Positions 33,709 through 45,887 of a DNA stretch of 64,000 bases are shown here, one piece after another. Source of the DNA: Diatrype stigma. Taxonomy: Eukaryota; Ascomycota; Sordariomycetes; Xylariales; Diatrypaceae. The stretch is from NCBI GenBank assembly GCA_022225965.2, contig JAKJXP020000081.1:1-64000 (forward strand). Direction: 5' to 3'. The position numbers and the translations under genes were made by a program. The notes beneath the pieces were generated by a model, which worked only from the letters and a program-made list of their open reading frames with translations, did not search any database and had not been told where the DNA came from. How positions within the stretch are numbered: position 1 is the first letter of the stretch; each line of letters begins with the position of its first letter.

Positions 33709-35123
33709 TACACCCAACGACCTACCTACAACGGAACACAGGAGGGAATAACAGTGCTGCAACCGGAATATATACATACATATATACATATACATATACA
33801 TGTAAGCATCTTGCTGACGCCACGCACGCATGCACGCACGTACATGCATCGAGGCACACACACTTTTCTCTCTCTCACACACACGCCCTCCATATCCAAT
33901 GCGTAGAACGATTGCACATTGGCTCGATTAGATCATCGAGCAAATACGAGCCGGGATTGGGGACAAATCGAGATCCACGGGTGTTAGTTAGTTAGCTGTT
34001 GGGGAGTGCCATCGTCAGGGGTTCGACGTGGCACGTTGTATCGCCACCAAAACCGGGTTTTCTTCACACATACTTAGCAGCGAGCAGTTCCTCTCGTTTA
34101 TGGTCTTGCAACTAACTTACTTGCAAGGCGAAGAAGCTTAGAAGAAGCTCCGTAGACGACGGGTACATCGTAGAGTGATTCGGGCTGTCACAGGCAGGCA
34201 ATGGGTGAGCTATCGATATTTGTCCCCCGTCAAAGAGCGAAAGTTTTGTGCGTCGCTGCTGTAACATCGGCCAAAGTTATGTTTGACACCAACCATGTAG
34301 CTACGAATTGCTGCGCCCTTACTTTATTGTATTTGTTCCTTCTTCTTCTGTGGGGATTATTGACCAGCCCCTAAATTAGGTAAGCAAGCAGCTCCTATTG
34401 GACTAGATGCTGGTAGTCGAAACTGCTATAACAACTCTACTCCATTATCCAGGGTGAGCGCTTTGGCAGTGGTTCTGGTAGGTAGCTCTAAATTTTGTCC
34501 AGATTCACAGTAGATAGGCCTGATGAACTTAATCGAAGAGCGAATGGCGATTTAATCCAAGCAGGCAAACACGGTAGAACTGTGAAGAGAGTTCGAATCC
34601 ATCGTGTTGCTTATTGCATAGTAAAAGTGTACTTGTATCCTAGGTTCTCATCACGAAAAGGGGCTACGTCTGGTCTTCGCATCACGTAGGACTTAGCTGC
34701 TAGCTAGACCAAACTCTACCCCTGAAAGAGAAACCAGGGCGTCACGGATAGTTCGAGTTTCCACGCGGAGCATACCACGCGGCTTGTTGATTAAGCTCTA
34801 TAAACCCTGAACGAGGCTCTGAGGAAGGAAACCTTACCAATGATAAACTTCCGTCCGGTGCTTCTCTCTGATGTTAGACTCCCTCAGGGGCTCGAGGAAA
34901 GTCTGAAGGTTAAAGCCCCCGTGTGGAGGCTAATTCTAAAGACATCTCACAGCTCTGTCAGCCGTCCACGTTCGTGCCCTCGACCAAGAAAAGTAAACCC
35001 TTTTCTTCGAGGAAGGAAGTATCTGGGCAGTTGAGTTCACGATAGGAAAACTTTGTCCGTTTCACTCGTTTCGACCGTGGCGAAACCAGCCACGGAGATA
35101 GAGCCCGTCTCGTAGCGCCAGCG

Positions 35124-35130
35124 TATATAA
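35124..35130 (+). promoter_or_regulatory. TATA box of the secreted repeat protein gene
   Basis: TATATAA lies 178 bp upstream of ATG 35308. A CT-rich leader (TCCTCCTTCTCC followed by CATCAT units) lies between, as in well-expressed fungal genes. Confidence 0.6.
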
Positions 35131-35307
35131 AGTCGGGCGGGCTCCCATTATCGCCCCTTCTCCTCCTTCTCCTTCTCTCTTTCATCATCATCATCATCCA
35201 GTGTATGAGATCTCTTCCCACACAGACGTAGAAAAACTTCCCATAGTTTCCCATACAAACAAACACTCAAAACAACACCAAATCAGAACACATCACTTGC
35301 CTTCAAC

Positions 35308-36834
35308 ATGAAGACAACCATCATCACAAGCGCGGCGGTCTTCCTGACCGCGGCCGCAGCTACTCCCGCCTTCTGGGCCGCGCCAGATGAGGCACCCAGC
35401 CCCACAGCCGAGGCCGAGGTCGCGGCCCGCAGCGTGGTGGTGCCCGTCCTCGCGCCCTCGGGCGACGTGGTCAGCGTGGCGTCGGGCGAGGCCGCGGTGC
35501 CGTCGCTGGAGGCGAGGGCAATGGCGGACCTGCCCGAGCACGAGCGAGAGGCCCGCGGCATCCCCGCCGCCCTGCACAAGTGGGACCCGGAGCTGCCGCA
35601 TGTGATCAAGCAGACTCTGACCACGCCGGCGCCCACGCCCACACCCGTGCCCAGCGTTCTCTTGGCCCGCGGCAGCGAGGACGAGGGCGGCCATGACCAT
35701 GGCCACGGTGCCGACGGCGCCGAAGACTCCGCCGAGGAGGTCGTCAGCGTCGTCATCGGCGGCAACACCATCTTGATCCCGCAGGAGGGCATCACGACGG
35801 TGCACCAGAACCGGCCGGTCCTCGCGAGGCCCACCAAGGTGATCGGAGGGGACGGCCACCAACAGGGCCAGGAGGATAAAGGCGAGCTCATGGCTACGGT
35901 GATCAAGGACGGCGTCAGCACCGTGCTGCCGATCGGCCTGCAGCCCACCTTCGTGCCACTCGGCAAGAGGTGCGAGTCTCACAGCAGCGCAGAGCCGATT
36001 TCCAGCAGCGCAGAGCCGGTTCATAGCAGCGTAGAGCCGGTTCATAGCAGCGCAGAGCCGATTTCCAGCAGCGCAGAGCCAGTTCACAGCAGCGCAGTGC
36101 CGGTTAATAACATCGCAGAGCCGGCGGACACCACTGTCACTACCACCACCAGTACCGTGTACGTCACCAGCATTGTTCCCACTTCTTTCGCTCCTAGCCC
36201 TACCTCCCCTCCCAAAGAGGACAATGGCGAGGAAGAGGGTGGCGACGACAAGGAAGGTGACGACGAGGGTGGCGACGACAAGGAAGGTGACGACGAGGGT
36301 GGCGACGACAAGGAAGACGACGCCGAGGAAGACGACGCCAAGGGGGATGATGACAAGGCCGAGGACAAGGATGCCAAGGAGGGCGAAGAAAAACTAGAGC
36401 ACAATGAGATCGTGGTGTACTACGGGAAGGACAAGATATACATCCCGCTGGAAGGGCCGGTGTCGATCTCGTACGGGCCGAAGCAGATATGGACCGACTT
36501 GCGCACGGAGGCCCCTCACACCGTCGTCCAGACCGCCACCGTGGTGCAGAACGGCCGGTCGGTGACACTTGCCGTCTCCGACCTGGCGAGGAACCTGCCG
36601 ATCGGGAAGACGGTCCCGGCCCCCACCACGACAGACGAGGGCGGCCCCCCTCTGGTCACGGGCTATCCCTATGAGTGGCACTCCCTCCACAGCCGCCTCG
36701 CCGTCACGACTTCCTCAGACGTCCCAACCCCGGCGGCGACGGCCCAAAGTCTTCCCAGAACCTTCGTGACCTCTGCTCGCCCCACACCTCACGAACTTCA
36801 CGGGGAGCATGATCATAACGATGAGAGTTTTTAA
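35308..36834 (+). CDS. Secreted repeat-rich protein with a duplicated module, hypothetical
   Basis: A single-exon gene of 508 residues. ATG 35308 follows a TATA box and starts a signal peptide (MKTTIITSAAVFLTAAAA). No membrane anchor follows, so it is probably secreted or wall-associated. Two related modules can be seen. The first, around residues 145-225, contains VVIGGNTILIPQEG and ATVIKDGVSTVLPIG. The second, around residues 365-440, contains VVYYGKDKIYIPLEG and ATVVQNGRSVTLAV followed by LPIGK. Between them lie about six SSAEPVH heptads (residues 225-272), a Thr/Ser-rich segment and an acidic tract of GGDDKEGDDE decapeptides (residues 308-361). LGKR at the end of the first module could be a Kex2-type processing site. 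I do not recognise a named family; a cell-wall or adhesive role is only a guess from composition. Confidence 0.75.
   Translation: MKTTIITSAAVFLTAAAATPAFWAAPDEAPSPTAEAEVAARSVVVPVLAPSGDVVSVASGEAAVPSLEARAMADLPEHEREARGIPAALHKWDPELPHVIKQTLTTPAPTPTPVPSVLLARGSEDEGGHDHGHGADGAEDSAEEVVSVVIGGNTILIPQEGITTVHQNRPVLARPTKVIGGDGHQQGQEDKGELMATVIKDGVSTVLPIGLQPTFVPLGKRCESHSSAEPISSSAEPVHSSVEPVHSSAEPISSSAEPVHSSAVPVNNIAEPADTTVTTTTSTVYVTSIVPTSFAPSPTSPPKEDNGEEEGGDDKEGDDEGGDDKEGDDEGGDDKEDDAEEDDAKGDDDKAEDKDAKEGEEKLEHNEIVVYYGKDKIYIPLEGPVSISYGPKQIWTDLRTEAPHTVVQTATVVQNGRSVTLAVSDLARNLPIGKTVPAPTTTDEGGPPLVTGYPYEWHSLHSRLAVTTSSDVPTPAATAQSLPRTFVTSARPTPHELHGEHDHNDESF
35980..36122 (+). repeat. 21-bp in-frame coding repeat, about 6.7 copies
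   Basis: Tandem units of the type CAGCAGCGCAGAGCCG encode SSAEPVH/SSAEPIS heptads. Because units are multiples of three, copy number can change without frameshift. Confidence 0.9.
36241..36316 (+). repeat. 30-bp in-frame coding repeat encoding GGDDKEGDDE
   Basis: Two identical 30-bp units (36241-36270 and 36271-36300) and a third partial unit. Identical DNA implies recent duplication. Confidence 0.92.
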
Positions 36835-37301
36835 GGCTTCTAGGAGGGTAGGGGAGTGTGTGAGTTTTGATATCGGGGGAAGTTAGTGAGAGCGGGCCTC
36901 ATGCCGGGACATTCATGTTCAGCGGCTCCTGTGGCAGTTGGGGACCACAGTTGGAAACACTATTGGCTTATTAGCATAATTCAGGTATTAGTGTACGCCT
37001 TGTCTAAGATTAACTCGTCTTGGATAAGCCATACATAGTGATATCAGCTTTTTTCTTAGATTGTCGAGATTCATACTTCAGTTTCCCCCGAATTGAATTC
37101 CTGCCGTGACATTTCTGCATGATTCCGTGTACCCATCTCAGAAGGCACGGTTTAGTCGAGCTAGACTTTACCCGTCAATCCAGGTAAGAGCACATCTCGA
37201 CTTGTGTACTCCTAGCAAACAGAAGCCATAAGCTGTCATAGTAAGTGATGCCGTCATGATTAGATCATTTAACCCGCCACGAATCCTTCACGTTGAGTCT
37301 T
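36835..37301. other. Convergent 3' spacer
   Basis: Lies between two convergent genes and probably contains both 3' untranslated regions. No gene was seen. Confidence 0.65.
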
Positions 37302-40010
37302 CTAGGTGCTGACGGCAACCCCCTTGCCCTTCAGTAATGAGCCCAAGTTTACCTCCACATCATCGTTATCACCATTATCCTCAGCCTGCCGTGCTAAGAT
37401 AGCTCTTAGCCGTTCTTCGATTCGTTGCCCTTCATCGAGATTCATGTCAATGCCGCCTCCAAGCTCACCTTCGGTCATATAACTGTCATAGCTCTCGACG
37501 TACTTTGCAACACTAAGTAGTTGTGGGATGTCGCAATGTAAGATCAAAGCTAATTGTTGAGTCTGGTCGCCCTCGGGCGTATTCTCGAGGGGCATCAGGC
37601 TACTCTTTACCCTCCTGAGTTTTGGCCTGATGTTACTGCCGTTTTCTGCACCCATAGATCTCTGCCTACGTAATAAATAGGCTCGGGGGTCTCCTGTTGG
37701 CAGTGCAGTTCTGACTGGCTCTTTATCCACTGTATATGATGGTAAATCCGACTGTACGTTGCTGGGTCTGACTTGATAGTACGACTTCTGTTGTTGCGGG
37801 CGGTTCTGGCTCAGTTGTTGCTTTGGTGGTGAGAAGACGTGCTCATCATCGATACTTGTGTTATTATCCTGGCTTACGGGGGATCGAAACGGCAGGTTAT
37901 GATCTTCAACTCCGTGTTGCATAGAATGATTTCCTGTGCCCAGACGTTTCCTATTGAATGAAATCCTTGTTTGTTTGAGGCTATCGGTGGCCCCGCCAGG
38001 TCCTATGTCGTACTGCTGTTCTCTTTGACCAGATGATCTTTGAACCGAAGAAGGTGGCGTCCAGGGAGGTTGCTGGGGACGACGACGAATACTCATATTG
38101 TGTGCTAGTCCTTTACCAACCCTTTCCTGTGAGGCCAATCCTATTGGACTAGACATCGGGCTCCGATATGGACCGCCTGGCACATCAATTTTCTGGACTG
38201 TTCTTCTAGTTCTTTGCAAAAGTAGATCTCTTGAAGTATCGAGGTCTCCAGGAGGGCCTCTAGGATGCCGAAGGATGGGTGGTTCTGGTGTGAATCGTGG
38301 TTCGAATGCCCCGTTAGATAATGATACAATGGGGTCTGTTGATTCTATTGTATCGTTCATCTGAGTACGCACTGGCGCATTCATCTTCGCCATAACCCAT
38401 GGATTTAGGCCTTGCATGGGTTCTGATTCCACATCACTACAATCGTCCGCAGAACGTAGAGTCGTCTGGGTCGGCCTGGCTCTTTTTATCTTTGGGGTCT
38501 CTTCTGTGTATTCATTGATGTCGCTGGACATGTCTACTTCACACAGTGGATGAGCTATGTTGGTTGGACTGTTATAGACCATAGTCTCTAGTGATACTTC
38601 ATTATGGCATAGACTAGTGTGTTGCTTGTTGATTGGATTCAAAGTTGTCTTGGGGACTGTCTCACGTTGCGTACGTATCTGTGGTAGAGGATGACGTTCT
38701 CGAAGTATAGGAGCCGGGTGTGTCTCTTCTTCAAGTCTATGAGTTGAGATTAGGTTTCTTCCATCATCAACCATTTCGTGGGGGTTGATTCTGAGAGCCC
38801 GCTGTGATCTGATTTCGATATCAGGGGCAGGTGAATCCGCGGTACGGCCTTCGAGGCCAACTCTCCCCTGTAGTTCTAATCCAGGATTCGCGTTGGCAGG
38901 AAGTTTCGACAGGCTCACTTGAGTAGGCTTATAAACCTCTTCACACAGTCCGTCAAATCCGTGTATCAGGGAATGCTCGTCGCTGAAGAGAACTTCGTCC
39001 TTAGATGGCTCAACATTGGGATCGTAGGCACCTTGAGGACAGACAATATTGAGTCGAATGAAGTAGGTTGTATTTCGCTCTGATGACGAACTCTCAAGTC
39101 GAGTGAGATACGTGTCTAAAATCTTCTTCATGGTGCCTCGTTTAGCGGAGACTGGCCTGCCGTCCACGGAGAAATAGTGTTGCTTTGGAAATTTGCAGGC
39201 ATCGGCTTCTGGGTCCATGATATAGGCTTCGAGGGTGTAGCTATCCGAATCGACAGCCATCTGATGATCACTCGATATCCCAACATCAGGCCTCGGTCCA
39301 TCTACTCGATGAACCTTTTCAACACAGTGAGAGGCAGCCTCATTGCCGGCTATCTGAAGCACTGTCTCCTTTATGCTAGCAGATCGCTTTGGTGAATAAG
39401 ACCAATTTCTCTTGGGAGTTTGGAGTACCTTGAAAATGAGTCTGATAGTAGGTCTTGCCATGGCGTAGGTCTTGAGAAGTTCTAGGACCTTGTCTAGCGT
39501 CTTAGTAGATTCCTTAACGGCCACTTGCTCACGTACTGGCAGCCGCCCAAACAATTCGGTAATGCGCACAGTTGTTCCAACGGGAACAGAGGCCTTCTGT
39601 TGTTGAGCCACACCTCCACACTCACTCACAAGGTGAAGTGTAGCGCCCACGGGATCCTGCTCGGTTCTGGTAATGACAGTCACTTTGGCGACAGTGTTTG
39701 CAGCTGCCAACGCCACGCCACGAAAGCCCAACGTCTTGCCTCCATGAGTTCTCAGCTCTTCGAAACTTCGAAGCTTGCTGGTATGGCCAGACCTGCCAAG
39801 TGAATCATAGTCATTGGGACGGATTCCAGTCCCATTATCCCGTACTTCAATCTTGTCGATAGTATTGGGCGAGATGATGACTTCCACTATAGTAGCCTTT
39901 GCGTCTATCGCATTATCCAGTAGCTCTTTCACCAATGCAACTGGCGTCGTGATGACCAAAGAACCCAAGAGGCTGGTTGTTGATTCAGGAAGTCGGGATA
40001 TTGCAGACAT
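37302..40010 (-). CDS. MutL-family mismatch repair protein, Mlh2/PMS1-like, no endonuclease domain
   Basis: A single-exon frame of 902 residues starting at ATG 40010. Residues 1-340 are the MutL N-terminal GHKL ATPase and transducer domains. E29 and N33 in VKELLDNAIDA match the catalytic Glu and Mg-binding Asn; DNGTGI at 58-63 and HTSKL at 76-80 are kept, and LPVREQ, DGRPVSAKRG and NVEPSKDEVLF follow. The GFRGEAL motif reads GFRGVAL, with Val99 in place of the conserved Glu. The rest is long, polar and probably disordered, ending in a short helical segment. I see no DQHA-type metal-dependent endonuclease motif, so it should not nick DNA itself. That combination resembles yeast Mlh2 and human PMS1, which pair with Mlh1 in mismatch repair and meiotic gene conversion. 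Its third positions are clearly more AT-rich than those of the neighbours. It is divergent from the lumazine synthase gene. Confidence 0.8.
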   Translation of the reverse strand: MSAISRLPESTTSLLGSLVITTPVALVKELLDNAIDAKATIVEVIISPNTIDKIEVRDNGTGIRPNDYDSLGRSGHTSKLRSFEELRTHGGKTLGFRGVALAAANTVAKVTVITRTEQDPVGATLHLVSECGGVAQQQKASVPVGTTVRITELFGRLPVREQVAVKESTKTLDKVLELLKTYAMARPTIRLIFKVLQTPKRNWSYSPKRSASIKETVLQIAGNEAASHCVEKVHRVDGPRPDVGISSDHQMAVDSDSYTLEAYIMDPEADACKFPKQHYFSVDGRPVSAKRGTMKKILDTYLTRLESSSSERNTTYFIRLNIVCPQGAYDPNVEPSKDEVLFSDEHSLIHGFDGLCEEVYKPTQVSLSKLPANANPGLELQGRVGLEGRTADSPAPDIEIRSQRALRINPHEMVDDGRNLISTHRLEEETHPAPILRERHPLPQIRTQRETVPKTTLNPINKQHTSLCHNEVSLETMVYNSPTNIAHPLCEVDMSSDINEYTEETPKIKRARPTQTTLRSADDCSDVESEPMQGLNPWVMAKMNAPVRTQMNDTIESTDPIVSLSNGAFEPRFTPEPPILRHPRGPPGDLDTSRDLLLQRTRRTVQKIDVPGGPYRSPMSSPIGLASQERVGKGLAHNMSIRRRPQQPPWTPPSSVQRSSGQREQQYDIGPGGATDSLKQTRISFNRKRLGTGNHSMQHGVEDHNLPFRSPVSQDNNTSIDDEHVFSPPKQQLSQNRPQQQKSYYQVRPSNVQSDLPSYTVDKEPVRTALPTGDPRAYLLRRQRSMGAENGSNIRPKLRRVKSSLMPLENTPEGDQTQQLALILHCDIPQLLSVAKYVESYDSYMTEGELGGGIDMNLDEGQRIEERLRAILARQAEDNGDNDDVEVNLGSLLKGKGVAVST

Positions 40011-40997
40011 TATGAGCAGCAGACTAGCTAGCTGGATATAGAAGGCAAATTAGGAATATTTGAAAGATAATCAATCGCTTTATTACTTTTGAGATGGTGC
40101 GCTGGAAATTGATTAGAGTAAAGATGTCGCCAAATGATATACGCGTAAAATCTATAGATCGACTCTCGAGGTTGGTGATGAAAAGATGAAGGAACGGAAA
40201 GGTCAAGGTATTACCACCACGCAGAAAGACCGATGGCTCGAGGGTTGCTTCATATTTGATATTTGCCTCCAGGCTGCCAGCCCTGCCTCGTTCAAATTGA
40301 AGCAGGTGCGATACATACTGGGAAAATCTCTGAAGGTAATGTCAGAGATGAGGCAGTTGCAACTGAACCCTTCTCGCTCTTCCATCACCATGCATGGCTC
40401 TTGGAGTTTGGAAGGAACGACAGCTGAACTAATAAAAAGGGGGTCGACAGATAGATGCAGATGGATGCACTTCCTGTAGGTACTTGGTAGGGCAGTGGTA
40501 GTGGTAGGGTGGACGTTGATTGGCTCAATTGGCAGGTTCGTATTGAGGTAGTACAAGTACGAACGAACGAATACAGGTGCTCGGTCTCCATGTGCTCCAG
40601 GACCCAGGTACCTAGAACTCCAACGTAGCACGTCACGCACTCAATCACCACCCCTCTGCCCCTGCCCCTGCCCCACCACGTATGCCCCTCCCAGCATCGG
40701 AGTCCCGTTTGCTTCTGTCCCTCTACTTCGTACATACAATCCTGTGGAATACAGTTGCTCACCAGGCACCAATTCCATTTCACACTGAGCAATCGCATCG
40801 CAACTCGACAATACGACCACTGGAGGCGATTCCGTCCCTCCCTTCCTTCGACCAACCGCAACCAAGATCGAACCTCAGACCCATTAAGAGCTAGCTCCAG
40901 CCATACCAACCGTCCGCCACCCACCACCCACCATCCCACCTGCCTAGGTACTTGCTCGCTCAACGCAACGCACGCAACAGCAACAGCAACCGCAGCC
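40011..40997. other. Shared divergent promoter region
   Basis: The 987 bp between the MutL-like start (40010, minus) and the lumazine synthase start (40998, plus) must contain both promoters. Frames inside it overlap each other and the lumazine synthase exon. Confidence 0.6.
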
Positions 40998-41894
<897 letters not shown>

Positions 41895-43011
41895 CGCGGG
41901 AAAGCAGGGAGGAAGGAAGGTACGGTATATAATCTTACGAACTGCCGAACCAAAGGACAAGAAGGAAAAACACCATCCCCGCACATCCGCTCCCGCCCAA
42001 GCCTTTGTGCGAAAAGGAGGCGAGGAGAGGGGGGGATTGTTAGCATATACGCCACGAACTGTGCATATGCGACCTACCTTAGGTATGTTCGTAGGATACT
42101 AAGCAAAGCACGCAACAAGAAATGAAAATAAAGGAAAATAAAACACATGTCTATCCACAGTACCCGATCGGATTACGAAATGTGCATGAACACTCCCGAG
42201 TACCGAGCGTCTAGATCCGGAACGTGGGAGGTATACCTATAGTTGCCAAGTACCGGTCCAGGAAATGCCACCTACTGCTACCTCCCAGGTATTACCTGCA
42301 TAGGTACATGTAAGTAAGGAACGGGTAGGCCAAACAACGGATCTGCTGGTTTAAAAGAACGCAAAGGCCAGACTCGTGCCTACAAGAGGCCACCATCAAG
42401 TACATCATCGTAAGCGGCTTGCGTAATAAAAATTATACTAGAGTTTAGACTTTGCACTACCGGGACTGACTCGTAATGGCCTTGTCCAGCCAGTCCTCAC
42501 ATTTAATGAAATCTATCTATCTACTTAGTATATAACCAAGACGCAGGTAGGCTAGGTAGATAGGAAAGCGAGTGGGTAGTGTAAACCGCAGAATGCTTGC
42601 TCGGTTCTCTTGCAAGGTATTAGATTACTTGTATGTAAGGTTTGCCTGTCTATCGTGACTTCGTCCTCCCACACACCAAGTCTCCTAGATAACGCAACAC
42701 GGTCGAACTGCCTCGAATCTCTGCTACGCAAAGAGATTCTCCGTCCCGTCCCAGATACCAGATATGACGCCCTCCACTCTGCTTGACAACATCGATTCCC
42801 TAGCCACCTAATGGAGGCCTTTTCACAATAAAAAACAAAACATGGTGGCATCATCTCCAGACCTTCCAGCCAAGGTATTAACGGCCGGGCCCGGATGAAT
42901 AATGCTGTTGTTGATTGTTGTCCACTGTTACCGCCTGATTGGTACCGATATTCTTAATATTTCTAACTGATAAATGGTTGGCGTTGCTAGCCAAATGCAA
43001 ATGCGATCCTT
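41895..43011. other. Convergent 3' spacer
   Basis: Probably holds the 3' ends of two convergent genes. Several TAGGTA clusters (about 42070, 42290 and 42550) occur. No gene was seen. Confidence 0.65.
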
Positions 43012-45887
43012 CTAGTTGATGAGCGCCCCGATATCGCTTCCGAAATTCTTCTTCGACTGCCACATGCTCTTCTTCTTTTCTCGCTTCGCCTTCATCGCCT
43101 CCCAGCCTACCTCGTCATCGTCATCGTCGTCGTCCTTCGACACTGGGGTCGCCCGAATTTCGGTATTCAGTTTGGACATGCTGGGAAGAGCACCTGACAT
43201 GGTCGAAGTACGTGAGCCCGGGTTCTGCCCCATGCTCGACACGGGTCGGTAACGTCCGGGCAATCCTATATTGCTACGTTCCGAGGGAGCAATCGATGGC
43301 GCATAGCCAGTCCCCTGCACACGTATCGATGGCGCATAGCCGTGCTGCTGAGAGGGCTGGATCCAAGAATCTGAACTCGGTTGAACCATGCTCATCGTAC
43401 GCATCTGGTTGTCTTGACCCAGCCCATTCCCAAGGAAAGAATTTCGCCCCATATCACCTATTGATCCTAGGGATTGCGTGGGTGTATGTCCCTGAGGAGG
43501 GCGTAATTGTCCTTGTTCTTGACCTTGACCTTGAGAGGCCATCATCTGCATGAACTGCATTTGCATCTGCATGAACTGGGTCATCTGCTGTGTCATCTGG
43601 AGCTGTGCTTGATCACCAGGTGTCATCATGGGAGCCTGCATCTGCGCCATGCCCATTGGATACATCATCTGAGGAGGGATTCCAGCTACAGGATCAAACC
43701 CTCCATTCAAGGGCATACCGGTGGGCATGGGCGTCGGGCTACCACGTCTTAGAGCCTTCGCGCGTTCCTCCTTGGCAATCACACCCACCAAACCACCAGT
43801 AGGCACTGCAAGATTCTGGTTCGGTGCTGGCGCACCCCCTCCAAGAGCGAACGACTCTCGAGGAGGCTGGTTGATCAGACCTGCCCCATAATACGGATCC
43901 CGAGGTAGTTTTCTGGCAAAAGGCGGTAGGCGTCCACCACTCGGACCGCTACCATCCCCATTAACAGATCCTGGACCGCCCGTTGGCGGAGGCTGCAGCA
44001 TCGAGGCTCTCAAGTTGGAATTTGACGGCACTGTGCTCAGTCGAGTCGGCGGCCGATTCTTGCTGGGAAACCCGTGTGCTTGGAGGATGGCTAGAGGAAC
44101 TTCTTCGTCTGACGAACCTTCCGAAGGCGGCGAGTTCGACCTACTCTTATCCATGCCGTCATGCATAGGTAAATTCGGAGTGCTCAGCGAGACAGGTAGG
44201 TTTGGCCGTGCTGATGGGGCATTGGAAGTCGATTCGCCAGTAACTTTCATCATCTGCTGCCGATAGACCGTCATGTGTGCCTCTTGCTTTCGTCGCTGTT
44301 TTGCAAGTTGCCTCTGCTTCTCCAGGTTGTCCTCTTCTTCGTCATCATCGTAATTAACGGCATCCTCTTCACTGTCGGATCCATCTTTATCGGCACCGTC
44401 CATAATTTCTCGTTTGACCTTGTCGTCACGGTACTGCTCGAACTGTTCCGGAGTCATAACCTTGGTTTGCGGTTCTGTCTTCGAACGCGGCCCAAGATGG
44501 GGGGCATATTTCTCCCGTCGACTCGGGGAGCTTGCAAACATATTCTCGTCGTTTTCATAGGTCTCGGTCAACGTGGAACGGAATTGAGAAGGCCTCTCGT
44601 CATCTCTGCGGTATCGACTACTTGCACCATTGCCAGCTCGCGCGCTGCTATTCAAAAACTGAGTAGCTGCCAGAGAGTCTGCCAACAACGTTGTATCTTC
44701 GTCATCCTCCTCTGAAAGTCGGCGGTTTGGAGGGCTAGTGTTATGCCTCGGGACTGGTGGTGCCGCACCCATATAAGCGTTGGCCGGGGACTGAAGCGGT
44801 GCTGAGCCCAGTAACCCGTCATTTGATGTCTGGCTGTTCCAAGAATGCTGCGGGGGCTCGACATGGGCATTCGAGTCCAAATTCAGGGGCGAGAGCTGGC
44901 TGCTACGGTTAGCTGTGAGGTTACGCTCTTGCAGTGTCGCTACACTCGAGCGTTTATCAAATCTCGAAAACATGCCGCTTAGGTCACCGCCTAGGTCAAG
45001 CTTGAAATCTCTGTCCTCAACCCGTGGTGGTGTTGCAGTGCTAACAGACGAGGCTGTCGGAGCACGAGAACGACCACCAGGGGTTGCAGGATCATTCGAA
45101 TATATTTCGGGGATGGATGGAACGGGCTCTTCAGCAGGTATTGATGGTAGATTATTCTTCTTATTTCCAAAAGAAAAGGTTCGGCCTGCTTGCCGAAGGA
45201 AACTATTAGGCTTAGGGACTGGTGGGACGTCGTCTAGAGCCACGGACTTCCGAATAGATTTCCAATCTTCTTTCTGGGGGGGTTGAGGCGGGTAATCGGT
45301 GGATGAAGGGGCAGTTGAAGCAGCACTATGACGAGAAGAATTGTCAGATGCTGTCTTAGTAGTGTTCGAACTGCCACTGCCACTAGTAGGGCTACCTGTC
45401 AGCAAATCACACAAGACTACTATGGTGAGTCTGACTCAAAGATACGGATTGTGAGACATTGCGGCACCGGACCAGCCACTGCTCGGTCCGACAATGCTAA
45501 CTTGAAAATTGTCTTTGCGAGCATGCCAAGGACTGAAGAACTTCTTCTTTATCGGTTCGCGATAAGTCGCTGGTCGAGAGCCACGCAAAACAGGCACGAA
45601 ATATATCGAGGGACGAACCGGGATCCAGCAAACCCAGAAGAAAAACGAAAGATTTGATGTACTTACCGATTGTTTGTGAGGCCTACGAAGAGGTTATCCT
45701 CCATGGCGATTTCCGAAGTACTGGTTTTCGGTCGGCCATACGAAGCTCTCGCCATCCTCGCTCCACCATCAAACGACTTGACATTGTCGGCACGGTCAAG
45801 GACCCGGAAGGAAGGCTCTGCTACGGGTCCATTCGAGTCATCTTGTGCGGTAGATTTCCGCCTGAAATTTACTGGAAATCTGGGCAT
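43012..45887 (-). CDS. Large low-complexity fungal protein of unknown function
   Basis: Exons 45887-45667 and 45391-43012 flank a 275-nt intron (AATCG|GTAAGT donor, CAGGTAG|C acceptor) and encode 866 residues. ATG 45887 opens MPRFPVNFRRKST, a basic start that looks like a conserved N-terminus. Most of the chain is Ser/Pro/Asn-rich and probably disordered. Ordered-looking islands are GRTFSFGNKKN, DLGGDLSGMFSRFDKRSS, and an acidic-then-basic helix near the middle (MTPEQFEQYRDDKVKREI, then EKQRQLAKQRRKQEAHM). A Met/Gln-rich tract (QFMQMQMQFMQMM) follows. The end is GWEAMKAKREKKKSMWQSKKNFG. I do not know a named domain for it. The layout resembles conserved single-copy ascomycete proteins with regulatory or scaffold roles, but that is only a compositional impression. 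Confidence 0.8.

Larger units (their letters stand above)
30936..35307. other. 4.4-kb gene-poor spacer
   Basis: The first few hundred bases are the leader or promoter of the TRP/Flc-like gene. The rest shows only short overlapping frames. Simple repeats are frequent: TACCTA clusters at 33145-33170 and 33340-33400, a CCCTCA/CCCTTA tract at 33644-33708, TACATA units at 33766-33801 and CA repeats near 33855-33890. A T-loop-like GTTCGAATCC at 34591 was checked for a tRNA and rejected. Confidence 0.6.

Noticed and set aside
34500..34620. Possible tRNA because of GTTCGAATCC at 34591
   Set aside because: No A-box at the right distance, no plausible anticodon arm and no acceptor-stem pairing could be drawn.
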